From positions 130,637 to 194,636 of the forward strand of contig CAYYVN010000002.1 in assembly GCA_964475165.1 (NCBI GenBank): 64,000 nucleotides of DNA, read 5' to 3'. The notes beneath the pieces were generated by a model. That model made no database searches and was not told the origin of the DNA. It saw only the letters and a list, made by a program, of their open reading frames with translations. Source of the DNA: CAYUHK01 sp964475165 (GTDB taxonomy: Bacteria; Verrucomicrobiota; Kiritimatiellia; JAAZAB01). Numbering within the stretch: the first letter of the stretch is position 1; each line of letters opens with the position of its first letter. Below are positions 7,886 through 16,967 of this stretch, one piece after another. The translations under genes and the position numbers were made by a program.

Positions 7886-8823
7886 GATCGGAGTGCTCCG
7901 CTGATCAGGAGGTTGATGAGCAGCTGCAGGAGGGCCGCCGGGGCTACGAATTTCCAGCAGAAGGTCATCATCTGCTCAATGCGCAGGCGTGCCAGCACGG
8001 TGCGCAAGAGGGTTAATAAAGCGATGATAATCAAGATTTTGATCAGGTAGCTGCCTAGCCCCCAGGCCAGGCCCTGGTCCAAGCCAAAGGGCAAAAAGAC
8101 CGCCGCCAACAGCGACGCGCCGACCACCGCCTCCATATCAATGGCTATGCGGAAGAGGGCCAGCAGGCGGCCACTGTATTCCGTGAAAGTGCCACCGACG
8201 ATTTCCGTCTCGGCTTCCGGAATATCGAAGGGCACCCGTTCCAGCTTGCCTTGCAGGGCGATCAGGGCCACGCCGAAGCCAATCAAGTTAAAGCCGGTAT
8301 AGGCGGGATGTTGACTATAAAAAGCTGTCATCTCGCTCAACGACCAGGTGTTGGCCAGCAGGGCTGGGGCTAAAATAGCCATAAATAGCGGCACCTCATA
8401 GGCAAAGAGTTGGGTCAGGGAACGCGCGGCTCCGATCATGGAGAAGAGCGAGGAGGAATGCCAGCCGGCCAGAAAAAAAGTCAGCGTGGGAATCGTCAGT
8501 AGATAGATGATCACAATCACATCGCCGTTGAAAGCAAACAAGGCCTGCGAGCTCCACAGAGGAATGTAGCAGAAGGCAGAGACCACCGCCGCGACGGCTA
8601 AGATCGGCATCAGCCGGAACATGGTGGCTGCGGCCTCTTCGGGAATGATATCTTCTTTGGCCGCTAATTTGATGAAATCGGCTAACGGTTGAAACCAGGG
8701 CGGGCCGATCCTGTTTTGCAAGCGCGCATATAGTTTACGATCCACGAATTCCATGGCCAGCCCGAAGACGAATAGAAAGAGGAATCCAGGAAAAACCAGC
8801 AGTTGCAACAATGCTAATAACAT
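7882..8823 (-). CDS. Hydrogenase membrane anchor subunit (NuoH-like)
   Basis: The 313-residue protein has about eight membrane segments and the hallmark loop RVPFDIPEAETEIVGG, which defines complex I subunit 1 (NuoH) and its hydrogenase counterparts (MbhM, EchB, HycD). It docks the peripheral arm onto the membrane and couples catalysis to ion movement. Charged residues in the cytoplasmic loops are conserved. GAGGAAAG precedes ATG 8823. It lies between the large catalytic subunit and the ferredoxin-like subunit, the usual order in group 4 hydrogenases. Confidence 0.92.
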   Translation of the reverse strand: MLLALLQLLVFPGFLFLFVFGLAMEFVDRKLYARLQNRIGPPWFQPLADFIKLAAKEDIIPEEAAATMFRLMPILAVAAVVSAFCYIPLWSSQALFAFNGDVIVIIYLLTIPTLTFFLAGWHSSSLFSMIGAARSLTQLFAYEVPLFMAILAPALLANTWSLSEMTAFYSQHPAYTGFNLIGFGVALIALQGKLERVPFDIPEAETEIVGGTFTEYSGRLLALFRIAIDMEAVVGASLLAAVFLPFGLDQGLAWGLGSYLIKILIIIALLTLLRTVLARLRIEQMMTFCWKFVAPAALLQLLINLLISGALRS

Positions 8824-8885
8824 AGAGTATCTTTCCTCAAAACTATCTGAAGATCATATCGGTCTCTTGGGCCGGCAGCTGCTTC

Positions 8886-10112
8886 TCAAGCTTTCATCTG
8901 GCGGCTTAATTTTTTGTTTAAGGCGCTGAAATCCAAGCCGCGTTTCCGGTACCAAGCTTGGCTGTAGGCCTGCAAGCCTTGCCAGGAAAAGGTCTGTTGG
9001 CGCTCACCATCAGGCTCATAGACTTGGATCAAGCGATCGGTGCAGGAGAAACAAGGATCAATCGCGGCGATGATGATGGGCACATCCGCCAGGCGATTAT
9101 TTTCCATCATTTTAGCTACCGATTGCAGGTTAGCCAAGGTTGGCGCTCGGATTTTCACGCGTTCCGGTTTCTCTGAGCCGTTGGCCTGCACATAATGCAC
9201 ATCTTCGCCCCGCGGCGCTTCGTAACGGCTGAAGGCTTCCCCGGCCGGAATCTTCCGCGGTGCTCTCACGGCGATTGGGCCATCAGGGATAGCGGCCACC
9301 AACTGGCGCACCATGCGATAAGCCTGCATCAATTCGCCTACGCGTACGAGGGTGCGGCCATAGACATCATTATGGTTATCGGTGATCACCTTAAAATCCA
9401 GATCCTGGTAGACCAGATAGGGGTCGTCCCGGCGCACATCGGTATCCACGCCCGAAGCGCGGCCGGTGGGTCCAATGGCGCCTAGTTGCCAGGCGTCTGC
9501 GGGAGAGAGATAGCCCACTCCGGAGAGGCGTTTGATCAAGGTGACCTCCTCGGTGGCTACTTCGATATAATACTTGGTACGCTCCTCGAGGATGTCCATG
9601 GCCTTCAACAGTTCGGCGAGCTGTTCACGCGAGACATCCCGGCGCACGCCACCCGGCTTATTCATCCCATAATTCACGCGGTTGCCGCTCAGCATGGCCA
9701 GCGCATCCATGACCACCTCGCGGTCGCGCCAGGAATACATCAACAGGGTATCGAAGCCGACTTCATGCGCAGCCACGCCCAACCACAGTAGGTGGCTATG
9801 CATGCGTTCCAGTTCACCGATGATGGTGCGGATATATTGCGCGCGCGGGGGTACGGCCAAGCCGGCTATCTCTTCGACGGCCTGCAGGAAGCAGGTGGAG
9901 TGAGAGTGAGAGCAAATGCCGCAGACCCGTTCCACGATATACATGGCCTGGATATAGGTTCTTTCCTCGCAGGCTTTTTCAATGCCGCGGTGATTATAGC
10001 CCAGGCGCATATCCATCCGAATGATGGTTTCGCCATCGAGGGTGATGGTGAAGCATTCCGGTTCTTTCAGGGCCGGATGCTGCGGGCCAATGGGAATTTG
10101 AACTTTAGCCAT
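8886..10112 (-). CDS. Group 4 [NiFe] hydrogenase large subunit (NuoD-like)
   Basis: This 408-residue catalytic subunit has both nickel-binding pairs. VCGICSHSHS carries Cys64 and Cys67, and DPCFSCTDR carries Cys354 and Cys357. Complex I NuoD lacks these cysteines, so this is a true [NiFe] hydrogenase reducing protons or oxidising H2. A 48-residue tail after the second motif is the likely substrate of the maturation protease encoded at 6922-7539. I start at ATG 10112, six bases after AAGGAGG; an ATG two codons earlier abuts the ribosome-binding site. It overlaps the NuoC-like gene by eight bases. Confidence 0.94.
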   Translation of the reverse strand: MAKVQIPIGPQHPALKEPECFTITLDGETIIRMDMRLGYNHRGIEKACEERTYIQAMYIVERVCGICSHSHSTCFLQAVEEIAGLAVPPRAQYIRTIIGELERMHSHLLWLGVAAHEVGFDTLLMYSWRDREVVMDALAMLSGNRVNYGMNKPGGVRRDVSREQLAELLKAMDILEERTKYYIEVATEEVTLIKRLSGVGYLSPADAWQLGAIGPTGRASGVDTDVRRDDPYLVYQDLDFKVITDNHNDVYGRTLVRVGELMQAYRMVRQLVAAIPDGPIAVRAPRKIPAGEAFSRYEAPRGEDVHYVQANGSEKPERVKIRAPTLANLQSVAKMMENNRLADVPIIIAAIDPCFSCTDRLIQVYEPDGERQQTFSWQGLQAYSQAWYRKRGLDFSALNKKLSRQMKA

Positions 10113-10596
10113 GGGCATCCTCCTTGCGCTGCTGATCAGTTTTCTGCACGGCTTCCATGTTGAAGTCCTTGCGAAGCGGGTATTGCCCCACGGGCCAGTT
10201 ATCGGGTAGGGGGTAACGCTGGCCCTCCGGCAGGCCTGCTACGCGCACGCCGAAAAGGTCTACCAGCTCGCGTTCGTAGATCATGCTGCCCGGAAAAATA
10301 TCCGTCACTGTAGGCAGTTCGGCTTGGCTCTTGGGCAGGCGCGTTTTCAAGTTGAGCACGATACCGTCGGCGCGCGCCAGATGATAAAAAAAGGCCAGCG
10401 TTTCACCTTCATCCAATCCGGTGATGGTGCACAGGTGCCGAAACTCCATCTGTTGCACAGCATGTTCCAGCAGGGAGCGGAATTGATCCAGGGACGTCTC
10501 CAGGAAAATCCGCCGGGGGCGCGTCAGGCGCACTTGATCGGCACTGAACCCGAAACGTTCGATCAGTTCCTGTTTTAGTTTTTCCTCGTTATGCAT
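10105..10596 (-). CDS. Hydrogenase subunit, NuoC-like
   Basis: The 163-residue protein matches the 30-kDa subunit of complex I (NuoC) and its MbhK/EchD-type relatives. The signature is in IYERELVDLFGVRVAG, followed by a proline-rich YPLPDNWPVGQYPLRKDF stretch that packs against the large subunit. It has no cofactor motif, as expected. ATG 10596 is the first good start after the run of Ns at 10629-10638; the frame stays open back to that gap, so a slightly longer N-terminus cannot be excluded. Confidence 0.88.
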   Translation of the reverse strand: MHNEEKLKQELIERFGFSADQVRLTRPRRIFLETSLDQFRSLLEHAVQQMEFRHLCTITGLDEGETLAFFYHLARADGIVLNLKTRLPKSQAELPTVTDIFPGSMIYERELVDLFGVRVAGLPEGQRYPLPDNWPVGQYPLRKDFNMEAVQKTDQQRKEDAHG

Positions 10597-11050
10597 GATA
10601 TTTTCTCGGAGGGAGCGGCGGCTTTCTGNNNNNNNNNNATAGTTTAACCACGCCATCAATGATGGCTTCCGGCCGCGGCGGACATCCGGGGATGTAAGCC
10701 GCTACGGGCAGCACACTATCCACGCCACCCATGACATTATAACAGCCCTTGAAGACGCCGCCGGAACAGGCGCAGGTGCCCACGGCCACCACGAATTTGG
10801 GTTCCGGCATCTGCTCATAGACGCGCACCAGACGGTCACGAATCTGGCGGGTGACGGCCCCTGAACATAGCAATACATCGGCATGCCGCGGCGTGCCTTT
10901 CAAGAGAATGCCGAAGCGTTCGATATCAAAGCGCGGCGTCAGGGCGGCCACGATTTCTATATCACAGGCGTTGCAAGCTCCAGTGTTAAAATGAATGATC
11001 CACGGCGATTTGATCCGCGCCCAGGTAATCAATTTTTGCAGCCACTGCAT
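10589..11050 (-). CDS. [NiFe] hydrogenase small subunit (NuoB-like), C-terminus disturbed by assembly gap
   Basis: This subunit holds the proximal [4Fe-4S] cluster of a group 4 hydrogenase. The ligands are visible: Cys26 and Cys29 in NTGACNACDIE, Cys93 in GTCACSGG, and Cys123 in PGCPPRPEA. The first 137 residues are sound. After DGVVKL the sequence meets ten Ns (10629-10638), and the twelve residues read beyond them are unreliable because the real gap size is unknown. The stop shown at 10589 holds only if the N count keeps frame. It precedes the NuoC-like gene, as in Mbh and Ech operons. Confidence 0.85.
   Translation of the reverse strand: MQWLQKLITWARIKSPWIIHFNTGACNACDIEIVAALTPRFDIERFGILLKGTPRHADVLLCSGAVTRQIRDRLVRVYEQMPEPKFVVAVGTCACSGGVFKGCYNVMGGVDSVLPVAAYIPGCPPRPEAIIDGVVKLXXXXRKPPLPPRKYHA
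10629..10638. other. Assembly gap (10 N)
   Basis: Ten Ns lie inside the end of the small-subunit gene. A fixed-size run like this usually marks a scaffold join of unknown length. The codons on either side belong to the same two neighbouring subunits, so little sequence is probably missing. Confidence 0.97.
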
Positions 11051-11059
11051 ATGCGTATC

Positions 11060-11392
11060 CTATTTACGAAACAAGATAAATAAGCCGATGGATGAACTAA
11101 CCAAATAGCCGGCAGCAATCTGAACGGCCGCCCAGTTCGAGGCCGGTACCGTGGCCACCACCAGAGCTAAGACGTGCATGATGGTGAAAAAGAAGGCAAA
11201 TGGAAAGAATTGGTCGTAGCCGGGATGGGCGCGGTTTTCCGGCATGTCTTCGCCGCAGGCATAGGCCTTGAGCTTGCCCGGCGCTGGCGCGGTTGTCTTG
11301 ACCGTGCAGGGCGCCAGCAGGCGCCAGAGGGCCCAAGCCACTCCCAGCATCAGCAGTAAAACAATCGGCGGCCAAAATAACCAGTGGCTCAT
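11060..11392 (-). CDS. Hydrogenase membrane subunit, NuoA-like
   Basis: The 110-residue protein has three predicted membrane helices and a middle loop with YACGEDMPENRAHPG, similar to the Cys-Gly-Glu loop of complex I subunit A. The following FFPFAFFFTIMHVLALV helix also fits. Classical Ech, Hyc and Mbh complexes are not known for a NuoA subunit. Its presence makes this complex closer to complex I or Mbx-type enzymes. It sits between the NuoK-like and small-subunit genes and is two bases from the former. Confidence 0.8.
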   Translation of the reverse strand: MSHWLFWPPIVLLLMLGVAWALWRLLAPCTVKTTAPAPGKLKAYACGEDMPENRAHPGYDQFFPFAFFFTIMHVLALVVATVPASNWAAVQIAAGYLVSSSIGLFILFRK

Positions 11393-11394
11393 GT

Positions 11395-11715
11395 TTATCC
11401 CTTCAACTTGCTCAGGTTGTGGGCATCCAAGGAATCATGGTGGCGGTGGGCGCCAACGACGATGCCGGCGGCGACAGCGATAACCACCACTTCAATCACG
11501 ATCAGGGTGATGATGAAAGACTGCGCCAATGCCATGCGCCCACTGATATAGCCAGCGACCGCGATCAGCAAGGTCACCGCCTTGATCAATAATTCCAAGC
11601 CAATCAGGATGCGGATCAGATTCCGGCTGATCAGTATACAATAAAGTGCCGCCGCCGCAAGCAAAATAACGAAGATCGTGCTCAAGGAGAAGAGGGTGGG
11701 AATGTGGATACTCAT
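11395..11715 (-). CDS. Hydrogenase membrane subunit, NuoK-like
   Basis: This 106-residue, three-helix protein resembles complex I subunit K and MrpC. The first helix begins around residue 9, and a buried Glu occurs in LIGLELLIKAVTL near residue 40, the position of an essential proton-channel Glu in NuoK. A second membrane Glu lies in LIVIEVVVIA. I chose ATG 11715, which overlaps the stop of the NuoJ-like gene; the longer reading inside that gene has no support. The C-terminal tail is rich in His. Confidence 0.83.
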   Translation of the reverse strand: MSIHIPTLFSLSTIFVILLAAAALYCILISRNLIRILIGLELLIKAVTLLIAVAGYISGRMALAQSFIITLIVIEVVVIAVAAGIVVGAHRHHDSLDAHNLSKLKG

Positions 11716-12245
11716 GGGCCTTTCTCCTGGTCGGCAGATGGTTTGGAAGCTGCTGCGCCGCGCGTCATGAATAGGATCACCACGCCGAATATCCCCGTCA
11801 AAATAATCAGGATATGGCCCACGAGATCCAGACGTCGCCAATCCCAGAGCATCTGGCGCACATCCATGGCCGGGGCGCTCGGTGGCTGCGGCAGATCCAG
11901 ATGGGGAGCTAAGGCATAGAGCACCCAGCCCAGGGCGGCGATCAAGATTGGCAAGCCAAAGAAACGGCGCAGTCGCAGACGATTGCGCGCTTGGATTTCC
12001 TGTTTGGCCAGCGGTCGCGTCAGGCTGATGGTGCCGATAAACACCACGGTGATTAAGCCCGCGCAGACCGATAATTCAAAAACGCCGGCCAGCGGCGCCT
12101 CCAAGACAAACAGCAATAGCGTGAGCAGGGCGCTGGTGATGGCCAGGCCGATAGCCGCTTGCAGCAGGCTGAGCGTCATGACGGACCATACGCCGGCCAG
12201 GAGAAAAAACAGCACTAAGGCCGTATAGATTATTGTAGCGCTCAT
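11712..12245 (-). CDS. Hydrogenase membrane subunit, NuoJ-like
   Basis: The 177-residue protein has five predicted membrane segments. FELSVCAGLITVVFIGTISL resembles the third helix of NuoJ (ND6), which is thought to take part in coupling conformational change to proton movement. The segment between residues 95 and 135 is charged and more variable. It overlaps the NuoN-like gene before it and the NuoK-like gene after it by four bases each, showing tight translational coupling. The assignment rests on order, length and one helix, so it is less firm than for the other subunits. Confidence 0.75.
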   Translation of the reverse strand: MSATIIYTALVLFFLLAGVWSVMTLSLLQAAIGLAITSALLTLLLFVLEAPLAGVFELSVCAGLITVVFIGTISLTRPLAKQEIQARNRLRLRRFFGLPILIAALGWVLYALAPHLDLPQPPSAPAMDVRQMLWDWRRLDLVGHILIILTGIFGVVILFMTRGAAASKPSADQEKGP

Positions 12246-13669
12246 AATAGGCTCCGAATGGGCAACAGAAATGTTTCAAACAGCCAGGGGATCCCAAAGC
12301 CCACCCCGATAGTGATCAGCGCCAGCACGCAGGCGGGGATCAGAATCCAAGCATTGGCTTCCTTGAGGCCGGCCAATCCGGCCGCGAGTTTTCCAAAAAA
12401 CACGCGTCTTTGCATGGCAAGGAAATAGGCCAGGGTCAGCAAGCTGGCCAAAATGGCTAGGGCCGCATAGATCTCATGGCCGGCTTGCCAGAGGGCCACG
12501 ATGATGAAGAGCTTGCTCCAGAAACCCGCCAGGGGCGGAATGCCGGCCGTTGAGAGAAAAGCAATCACCGAAGTAGTGCCGGTTACGGGCATCTTCTCGG
12601 CGACCCCGCCCAGTTTGTTCATATCGCGGGTGCCTGACTGCTTTTCCACCGCTGCGGCATTGACGAATAACAGCGATTTGAAAATGGCATGGTTAAATAG
12701 ATGAAAAACAGCACCGGCGATGCCCAGCGCCGAGCCACAGCCGAATCCGAGCACGATATAGCCTACCTGACTGATACTGGAATAAGCCAACATGCGTTTG
12801 AAATCCTGCTGCCCCAGCGCGGCCAGGGCGCCGATCAACATCGAAGCTGTTCCCACCAGCAAGAGGAGTGTTTGCAAGATATCGTTATATCCGATCACCG
12901 CCAGCACCAGGCGCATCAGGGTATAAATGCCGGTGGTTTTGGTGACGATCCCCGCCAGCAGCACGGAAACCGCACTCGGGGCTGTGGAATAAGCATCGGG
13001 CAGCCAGGCGTGGAAGGGAACCAGGCCGCCCTTGATGAAGAGGCCCACCATCAGGAGGGCCACGGCCGCCAAGGCCACCTGGCTGTGCGGATGCGCGCTG
13101 AGCACGCTTTTAATGCTGGCGAACGATACATCGCCGGCGCCCATCAAAAGCAGGGCGATGGCCGCTAAAATCATGACGGTGGCCGTAGCGGAAAGAACTA
13201 GATACTTGAAGGCACCCTCGAAAGCATCGCGTTTTTTCTCTACCGCAATCAGGATATACGAGGCGACCGCCGTGATTTCCAGGAAGACATATAACGAGAA
13301 TAAATCATTAGCCAACACCACTCCGTTCATGCCGGCCAGAGCTAAAATCACGAGGTTGATCACCATGAAACGATTATCAGCGCAGAGCGGCGTATAGCAG
13401 CAGACCAGCAGCGCCGCGCCGCCCACGATGCCAATGGCCAGGAACATGACCAAGGCCAGCTGATCGACCAGTGGCGTAAAGATCAAGAGGCGTTCTAGCC
13501 ATAAGCCCGATGTCTGCCAGAAAAAGGCCTTGGGTTGCAGGGCCAAGCCAATCTGCAGCAGGCATAAGGCTAAACCCACCCAGCAGGCCGGGCCTTCGCG
13601 CCGGCCTTTCCAGGGCAGATTCAAGGCCAGCACAGCCAATAGAGGCATGATGATCAGCCAGGCGGCCAT
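12242..13669 (-). CDS. Antiporter-like membrane subunit (NuoN/MrpD-like), second copy
   Basis: The 475-residue, roughly 14-helix protein belongs to the proton-translocating family shared by complex I and Mrp antiporters. The conserved core helix LFIKGGLVPFHAWLPDAYST contains the membrane Lys and the HAWLPDA motif. A further Lys occurs in LLAGIVTKTTGIYTLMR, and the SISQVGYIVLGF segment is also typical. It would form one of three ion channels in the membrane arm. It lies two bases after the NuoL-like gene and overlaps the NuoJ-like gene. Confidence 0.9.
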   Translation of the reverse strand: MAAWLIIMPLLAVLALNLPWKGRREGPACWVGLALCLLQIGLALQPKAFFWQTSGLWLERLLIFTPLVDQLALVMFLAIGIVGGAALLVCCYTPLCADNRFMVINLVILALAGMNGVVLANDLFSLYVFLEITAVASYILIAVEKKRDAFEGAFKYLVLSATATVMILAAIALLLMGAGDVSFASIKSVLSAHPHSQVALAAVALLMVGLFIKGGLVPFHAWLPDAYSTAPSAVSVLLAGIVTKTTGIYTLMRLVLAVIGYNDILQTLLLLVGTASMLIGALAALGQQDFKRMLAYSSISQVGYIVLGFGCGSALGIAGAVFHLFNHAIFKSLLFVNAAAVEKQSGTRDMNKLGGVAEKMPVTGTTSVIAFLSTAGIPPLAGFWSKLFIIVALWQAGHEIYAALAILASLLTLAYFLAMQRRVFFGKLAAGLAGLKEANAWILIPACVLALITIGVGFGIPWLFETFLLPIRSLL

Positions 13670-13671
13670 GG

Positions 13672-15528
13672 TCAGACTCCTCCCATAATCAAGATGATAA
13701 CGATGATCAATCCAATTAAGGCCCAGGATAGATAGAGGCTTAAACTGCCGCTATGCGCCCGGCGGATACCCGCCGTCAGGGCCAAGGTGATTTTAACCGT
13801 CAGGGTGTTGTAAACATAATCAATGGCGCGATCCACACCCCAGGCCAAGCGGGCGGCGTAGGCAGCAATCTTCAAGCCGATTTCATAAGGATCAAAGAGA
13901 CGCCGTTCGGCTCGTTCATAGATGGCCCGCAAGCCTGGCGCATAGTGGATATGATCGGCCGCACCCAAACCACTGCCGGATCTTTTCACACCCCAGACAT
14001 GACTGAGCAAGGCGCCCGCCAAAACCACCAAGGTTAAAATGACGAGAAGTGTGCTGGCCGGCCAGCCCGTGAAGGAATGGCCTGCCAAAGCTGATGTCCC
14101 TAGCACCGGCAGAATGAGGTTTTCCAGCGGCCAAGCATTGCCCAGGCCGAAAAAGATGCATAAAGCAGCCATGACCAACATGGGCAGCAGCATGATTAAG
14201 GGCGCTTCCCGGACCTGGCCAAGCTTGGGTTGGGTTGGGCCGCCAAAAGCGGCATGGCCCAGTTTCAAGAAAGAGGCCGCCGTCAGGAATGAGCCCAGCA
14301 AAGCCACAAGGTAAAAAGTCCCGCCCATATTCCAGGCGCGCCCGGCAATCAAGGCTCCATCATAGACCAATTCCTTAGAGAAAAATCCATTGAAGGGGGG
14401 CACACCGGAAATGGAGGCTGCCAGTACCAGATAGCAGATGAAAGTCACTGGCATGCGCGAGCGCAGGCCGCCGAGTTGAGCCAGATCGGTGGTGCCGGCC
14501 TGTTTTTCGGCCGCGCCGGCGGTGAGGAACAGGCCGCTTTTATAGATGACATGGTTGATCATATGGAAGAGGCCGCCCACGATGCCGACGGGATTGGCTG
14601 TGCCGATGCCCAGGATCATATAGCCGACCTGACTGATGGCATGGAAGGAAAGCAGGCGTTTATAGTCTTTCTGGATCAGGGCCATCAAGACAGCCAAGAT
14701 GATGGTGGCCCCGCCAATGGTCATCAGGAGGGGGGAGAGCCATGATTGGGGGCTGAGAACAAAAAGATCCAGCGTGATCCGCGCCAGGAAATAAATGCCC
14801 AGTAATTTTTCCAGCGCGGCCGGCAGCAGCGCCATAAAGGGTAAAGGCGCATCCAGGGCCGCATCCGGAATCCAGCTATGAAATGGCATGGACCCCGCTT
14901 TGGCAATGGCCCCGATCATCAGGCAGATAAAGGCCAAGCTGCTCCAGCCGCCTAAGGGCAGCTGAATCTGGGAGATGGTCATAGTGCCTGCCAGGGTAAT
15001 GGTCAGCCCGATACCCACCAGCATACAGAGATCGGCTACGCCGGAAATGATGCAGGCTTTGATGGCCGTCTTGAAAGCACCCGGTCGCCCGATGATGATC
15101 ATGCCAAAGAGGGTCAGCAAGAGCCCTTCCCAGAAGAATAACATCAGGATCAGGCTATCGGCCAGCAGGGCGCCGTTCACCAAGCCGAGGGTCAGCAGAA
15201 AATAAGCGTAAAACTGATTCAGGAAACGCTGCTGTTTCATGAAGGCCGTGGCGTATACAGCCACCATGAATCCAAAAGCCGCGGTGGCCAGCAGGATAAA
15301 AGCGTTGAAATGATAGAGACGGATGGCAAATTGCCAGCCGAACGCGCACCAGGGCAGGGTCAGACTGGCTTCCTGGCGAAATAAGATAATCGCGACTGCC
15401 AGCAGCAAGGCGCTGACAATGGTGCTGAACCAGGCGCCGATTTGTTCATACTGGCGGCGGAAGAACAGCGCGACGATCCCCGCCAGCAAGGGCAGCCCGA
15501 TCGGTGCTAATAATAAATGCATGCTCAT
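13672..15528 (-). CDS. Antiporter-like membrane subunit (NuoL-like)
   Basis: At 618 residues this is the largest antiporter-type subunit. The core shows MIGAIAKAGSMPFHSWIPDA, a conserved Lys in LLPAALEKLLGIYFLAR, and AISQVGYMILGIG. The C-terminal extension beyond residue 500 contains helices and a charged stretch, as in NuoL, where a long lateral helix ties the channels together. Whether it pumps H+ or Na+ cannot be told by eye. It overlaps its upstream neighbour by four bases. Confidence 0.9.
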   Translation of the reverse strand: MSMHLLLAPIGLPLLAGIVALFFRRQYEQIGAWFSTIVSALLLAVAIILFRQEASLTLPWCAFGWQFAIRLYHFNAFILLATAAFGFMVAVYATAFMKQQRFLNQFYAYFLLTLGLVNGALLADSLILMLFFWEGLLLTLFGMIIIGRPGAFKTAIKACIISGVADLCMLVGIGLTITLAGTMTISQIQLPLGGWSSLAFICLMIGAIAKAGSMPFHSWIPDAALDAPLPFMALLPAALEKLLGIYFLARITLDLFVLSPQSWLSPLLMTIGGATIILAVLMALIQKDYKRLLSFHAISQVGYMILGIGTANPVGIVGGLFHMINHVIYKSGLFLTAGAAEKQAGTTDLAQLGGLRSRMPVTFICYLVLAASISGVPPFNGFFSKELVYDGALIAGRAWNMGGTFYLVALLGSFLTAASFLKLGHAAFGGPTQPKLGQVREAPLIMLLPMLVMAALCIFFGLGNAWPLENLILPVLGTSALAGHSFTGWPASTLLVILTLVVLAGALLSHVWGVKRSGSGLGAADHIHYAPGLRAIYERAERRLFDPYEIGLKIAAYAARLAWGVDRAIDYVYNTLTVKITLALTAGIRRAHSGSLSLYLSWALIGLIIVIILIMGGV

Positions 15529-16967
15529 AGCATGTTCCCTAGCATTTGCTGCACGGCAGTCTGCGCAAGCTCTGCCGGAAACTTAATGAAGATGCCGCCT
15601 AAAATGGAGAGGATAGCCAATAAAGCCACGCTGGCTACCATCACGGGCGAACCTTCCCGGGGTAGGGCCGCTGGCGCCCAGGGTGAGGTCCCCAGAAAAA
15701 CCAAGCTGAAGGCACGGAAGAGATAGATCAGCGTCAGGAAGGAGCCTAGCAGAAAAGCCAAGGCCAGGGCCATGTGCCCGCCGTGGATCGCGCCGCTGAG
15801 CACCAGGTATTTGCCGAAGAAACCGCCCAGCGGTGGAATACCCATCACCGAGAATGCGCAAAGCAGGAAGGCCACGGCTGTGATGGGCATGCTGCTGATC
15901 AGACCGCCCATCTGCCTGATATCCTTGGTATGGGAGTTTTGTTCGACGATCCCCGCGCATAGAAATAAGCCCCCCTTGGCCAGGCCGTGCATGAGGATAT
16001 AGAGCAAGCCGCCGGCCAACCCTATCTTATTGCCGATCGCCAGTCCCAGAAAAATGAAGGCGATCTGGCTGATGGTGGAATAAGCGATGAGGCGCTTCAA
16101 GTCGGTTTCGATCAAGGCCGCGCCGGCGGCTATCAGGGCACTGACCGCCGCGATGGCCGGCACCACCGTATGCCAGAGTGGCGCGATCATGACCCCCGCC
16201 ACAAACAAGCGCGCATATACATATACGCCGATTTTAACCAGGACCGCGGCATGGAGCAGCGCTGTGACTGGCGAAGGCGCTACGCCAGCATCCGGCAGCC
16301 AGGTATGCAGGGGGACGGTGGCGGATTTGGATAGAATGCCGCAGAGAATCAGGGCCAAGGCGAGATTGCTGATCGGTTGCCCTTGCAAGATATCTTGGAT
16401 CCGCCCCAGATCGAAAGATCCCGTTTGATGGTAGATCATGATAAAGCCCAGGAGCATGACCAGTGCGCCGAAAACGGTCACCAGAAATGCTTTATCGGCT
16501 TTAAGTACATAATCTTTTTCGCGGAAAAATCCGATCAGCCGCCAGCAGGCGATCGCGGTGATCTCCCAGAAAAGATAGAGAATCAGGAGATTGCGCGCGA
16601 AGATCAGCCCCAGCATGGCGCCCAGAAAGAGCACGACCATCAAATAATATTCATTGCGCCAGGGATAATGGCTGATATAGCCGAAGGAATATAAAACAAT
16701 CACGGCGCCCACCAGCGCCGAGACGAGCGCCATGAAGACCGCCAAGGTATCCGCATAGAAGAGGTTGAACCCAGCCAGAGAAACGGAAAGCGTCGTGCCG
16801 GCCATGACCGAAGGAATCAAGAGCAGCGTTCCGGCCAGCGCCGCCAGCACAAAGCCCAAGGCTAGCCCGTTGCGTATCCGCTCCGACCAGCCTCCAATCA
16901 GCGGCAACAGCAAGGCGCCCAGAAAGGGCACACCCACCGTCATGCTAAGTATCCAATGGTGATTCAT
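15525..16967 (-). CDS. Antiporter-like membrane subunit (NuoN/MrpD/MbhH-like), first gene of hydrogenase operon
   Basis: This 480-residue multi-pass protein shows the same family signature: GILSKSATVPLHTWLPDAG, HAAVLVKIGVYVYAR and STISQIAFIFLGLA. It resembles MrpD and MbhH, which connect the hydrogenase module to ion transport. It is the promoter-proximal gene of an eleven-subunit operon, plus the protease gene, that runs to 6922 without a gap over about 65 bases. A candidate promoter lies at 17031-17058. The operon contains no NuoE, F or G homologues, so NADH is not the likely electron donor. Confidence 0.9.
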   Translation of the reverse strand: MNHHWILSMTVGVPFLGALLLPLIGGWSERIRNGLALGFVLAALAGTLLLIPSVMAGTTLSVSLAGFNLFYADTLAVFMALVSALVGAVIVLYSFGYISHYPWRNEYYLMVVLFLGAMLGLIFARNLLILYLFWEITAIACWRLIGFFREKDYVLKADKAFLVTVFGALVMLLGFIMIYHQTGSFDLGRIQDILQGQPISNLALALILCGILSKSATVPLHTWLPDAGVAPSPVTALLHAAVLVKIGVYVYARLFVAGVMIAPLWHTVVPAIAAVSALIAAGAALIETDLKRLIAYSTISQIAFIFLGLAIGNKIGLAGGLLYILMHGLAKGGLFLCAGIVEQNSHTKDIRQMGGLISSMPITAVAFLLCAFSVMGIPPLGGFFGKYLVLSGAIHGGHMALALAFLLGSFLTLIYLFRAFSLVFLGTSPWAPAALPREGSPVMVASVALLAILSILGGIFIKFPAELAQTAVQQMLGNML

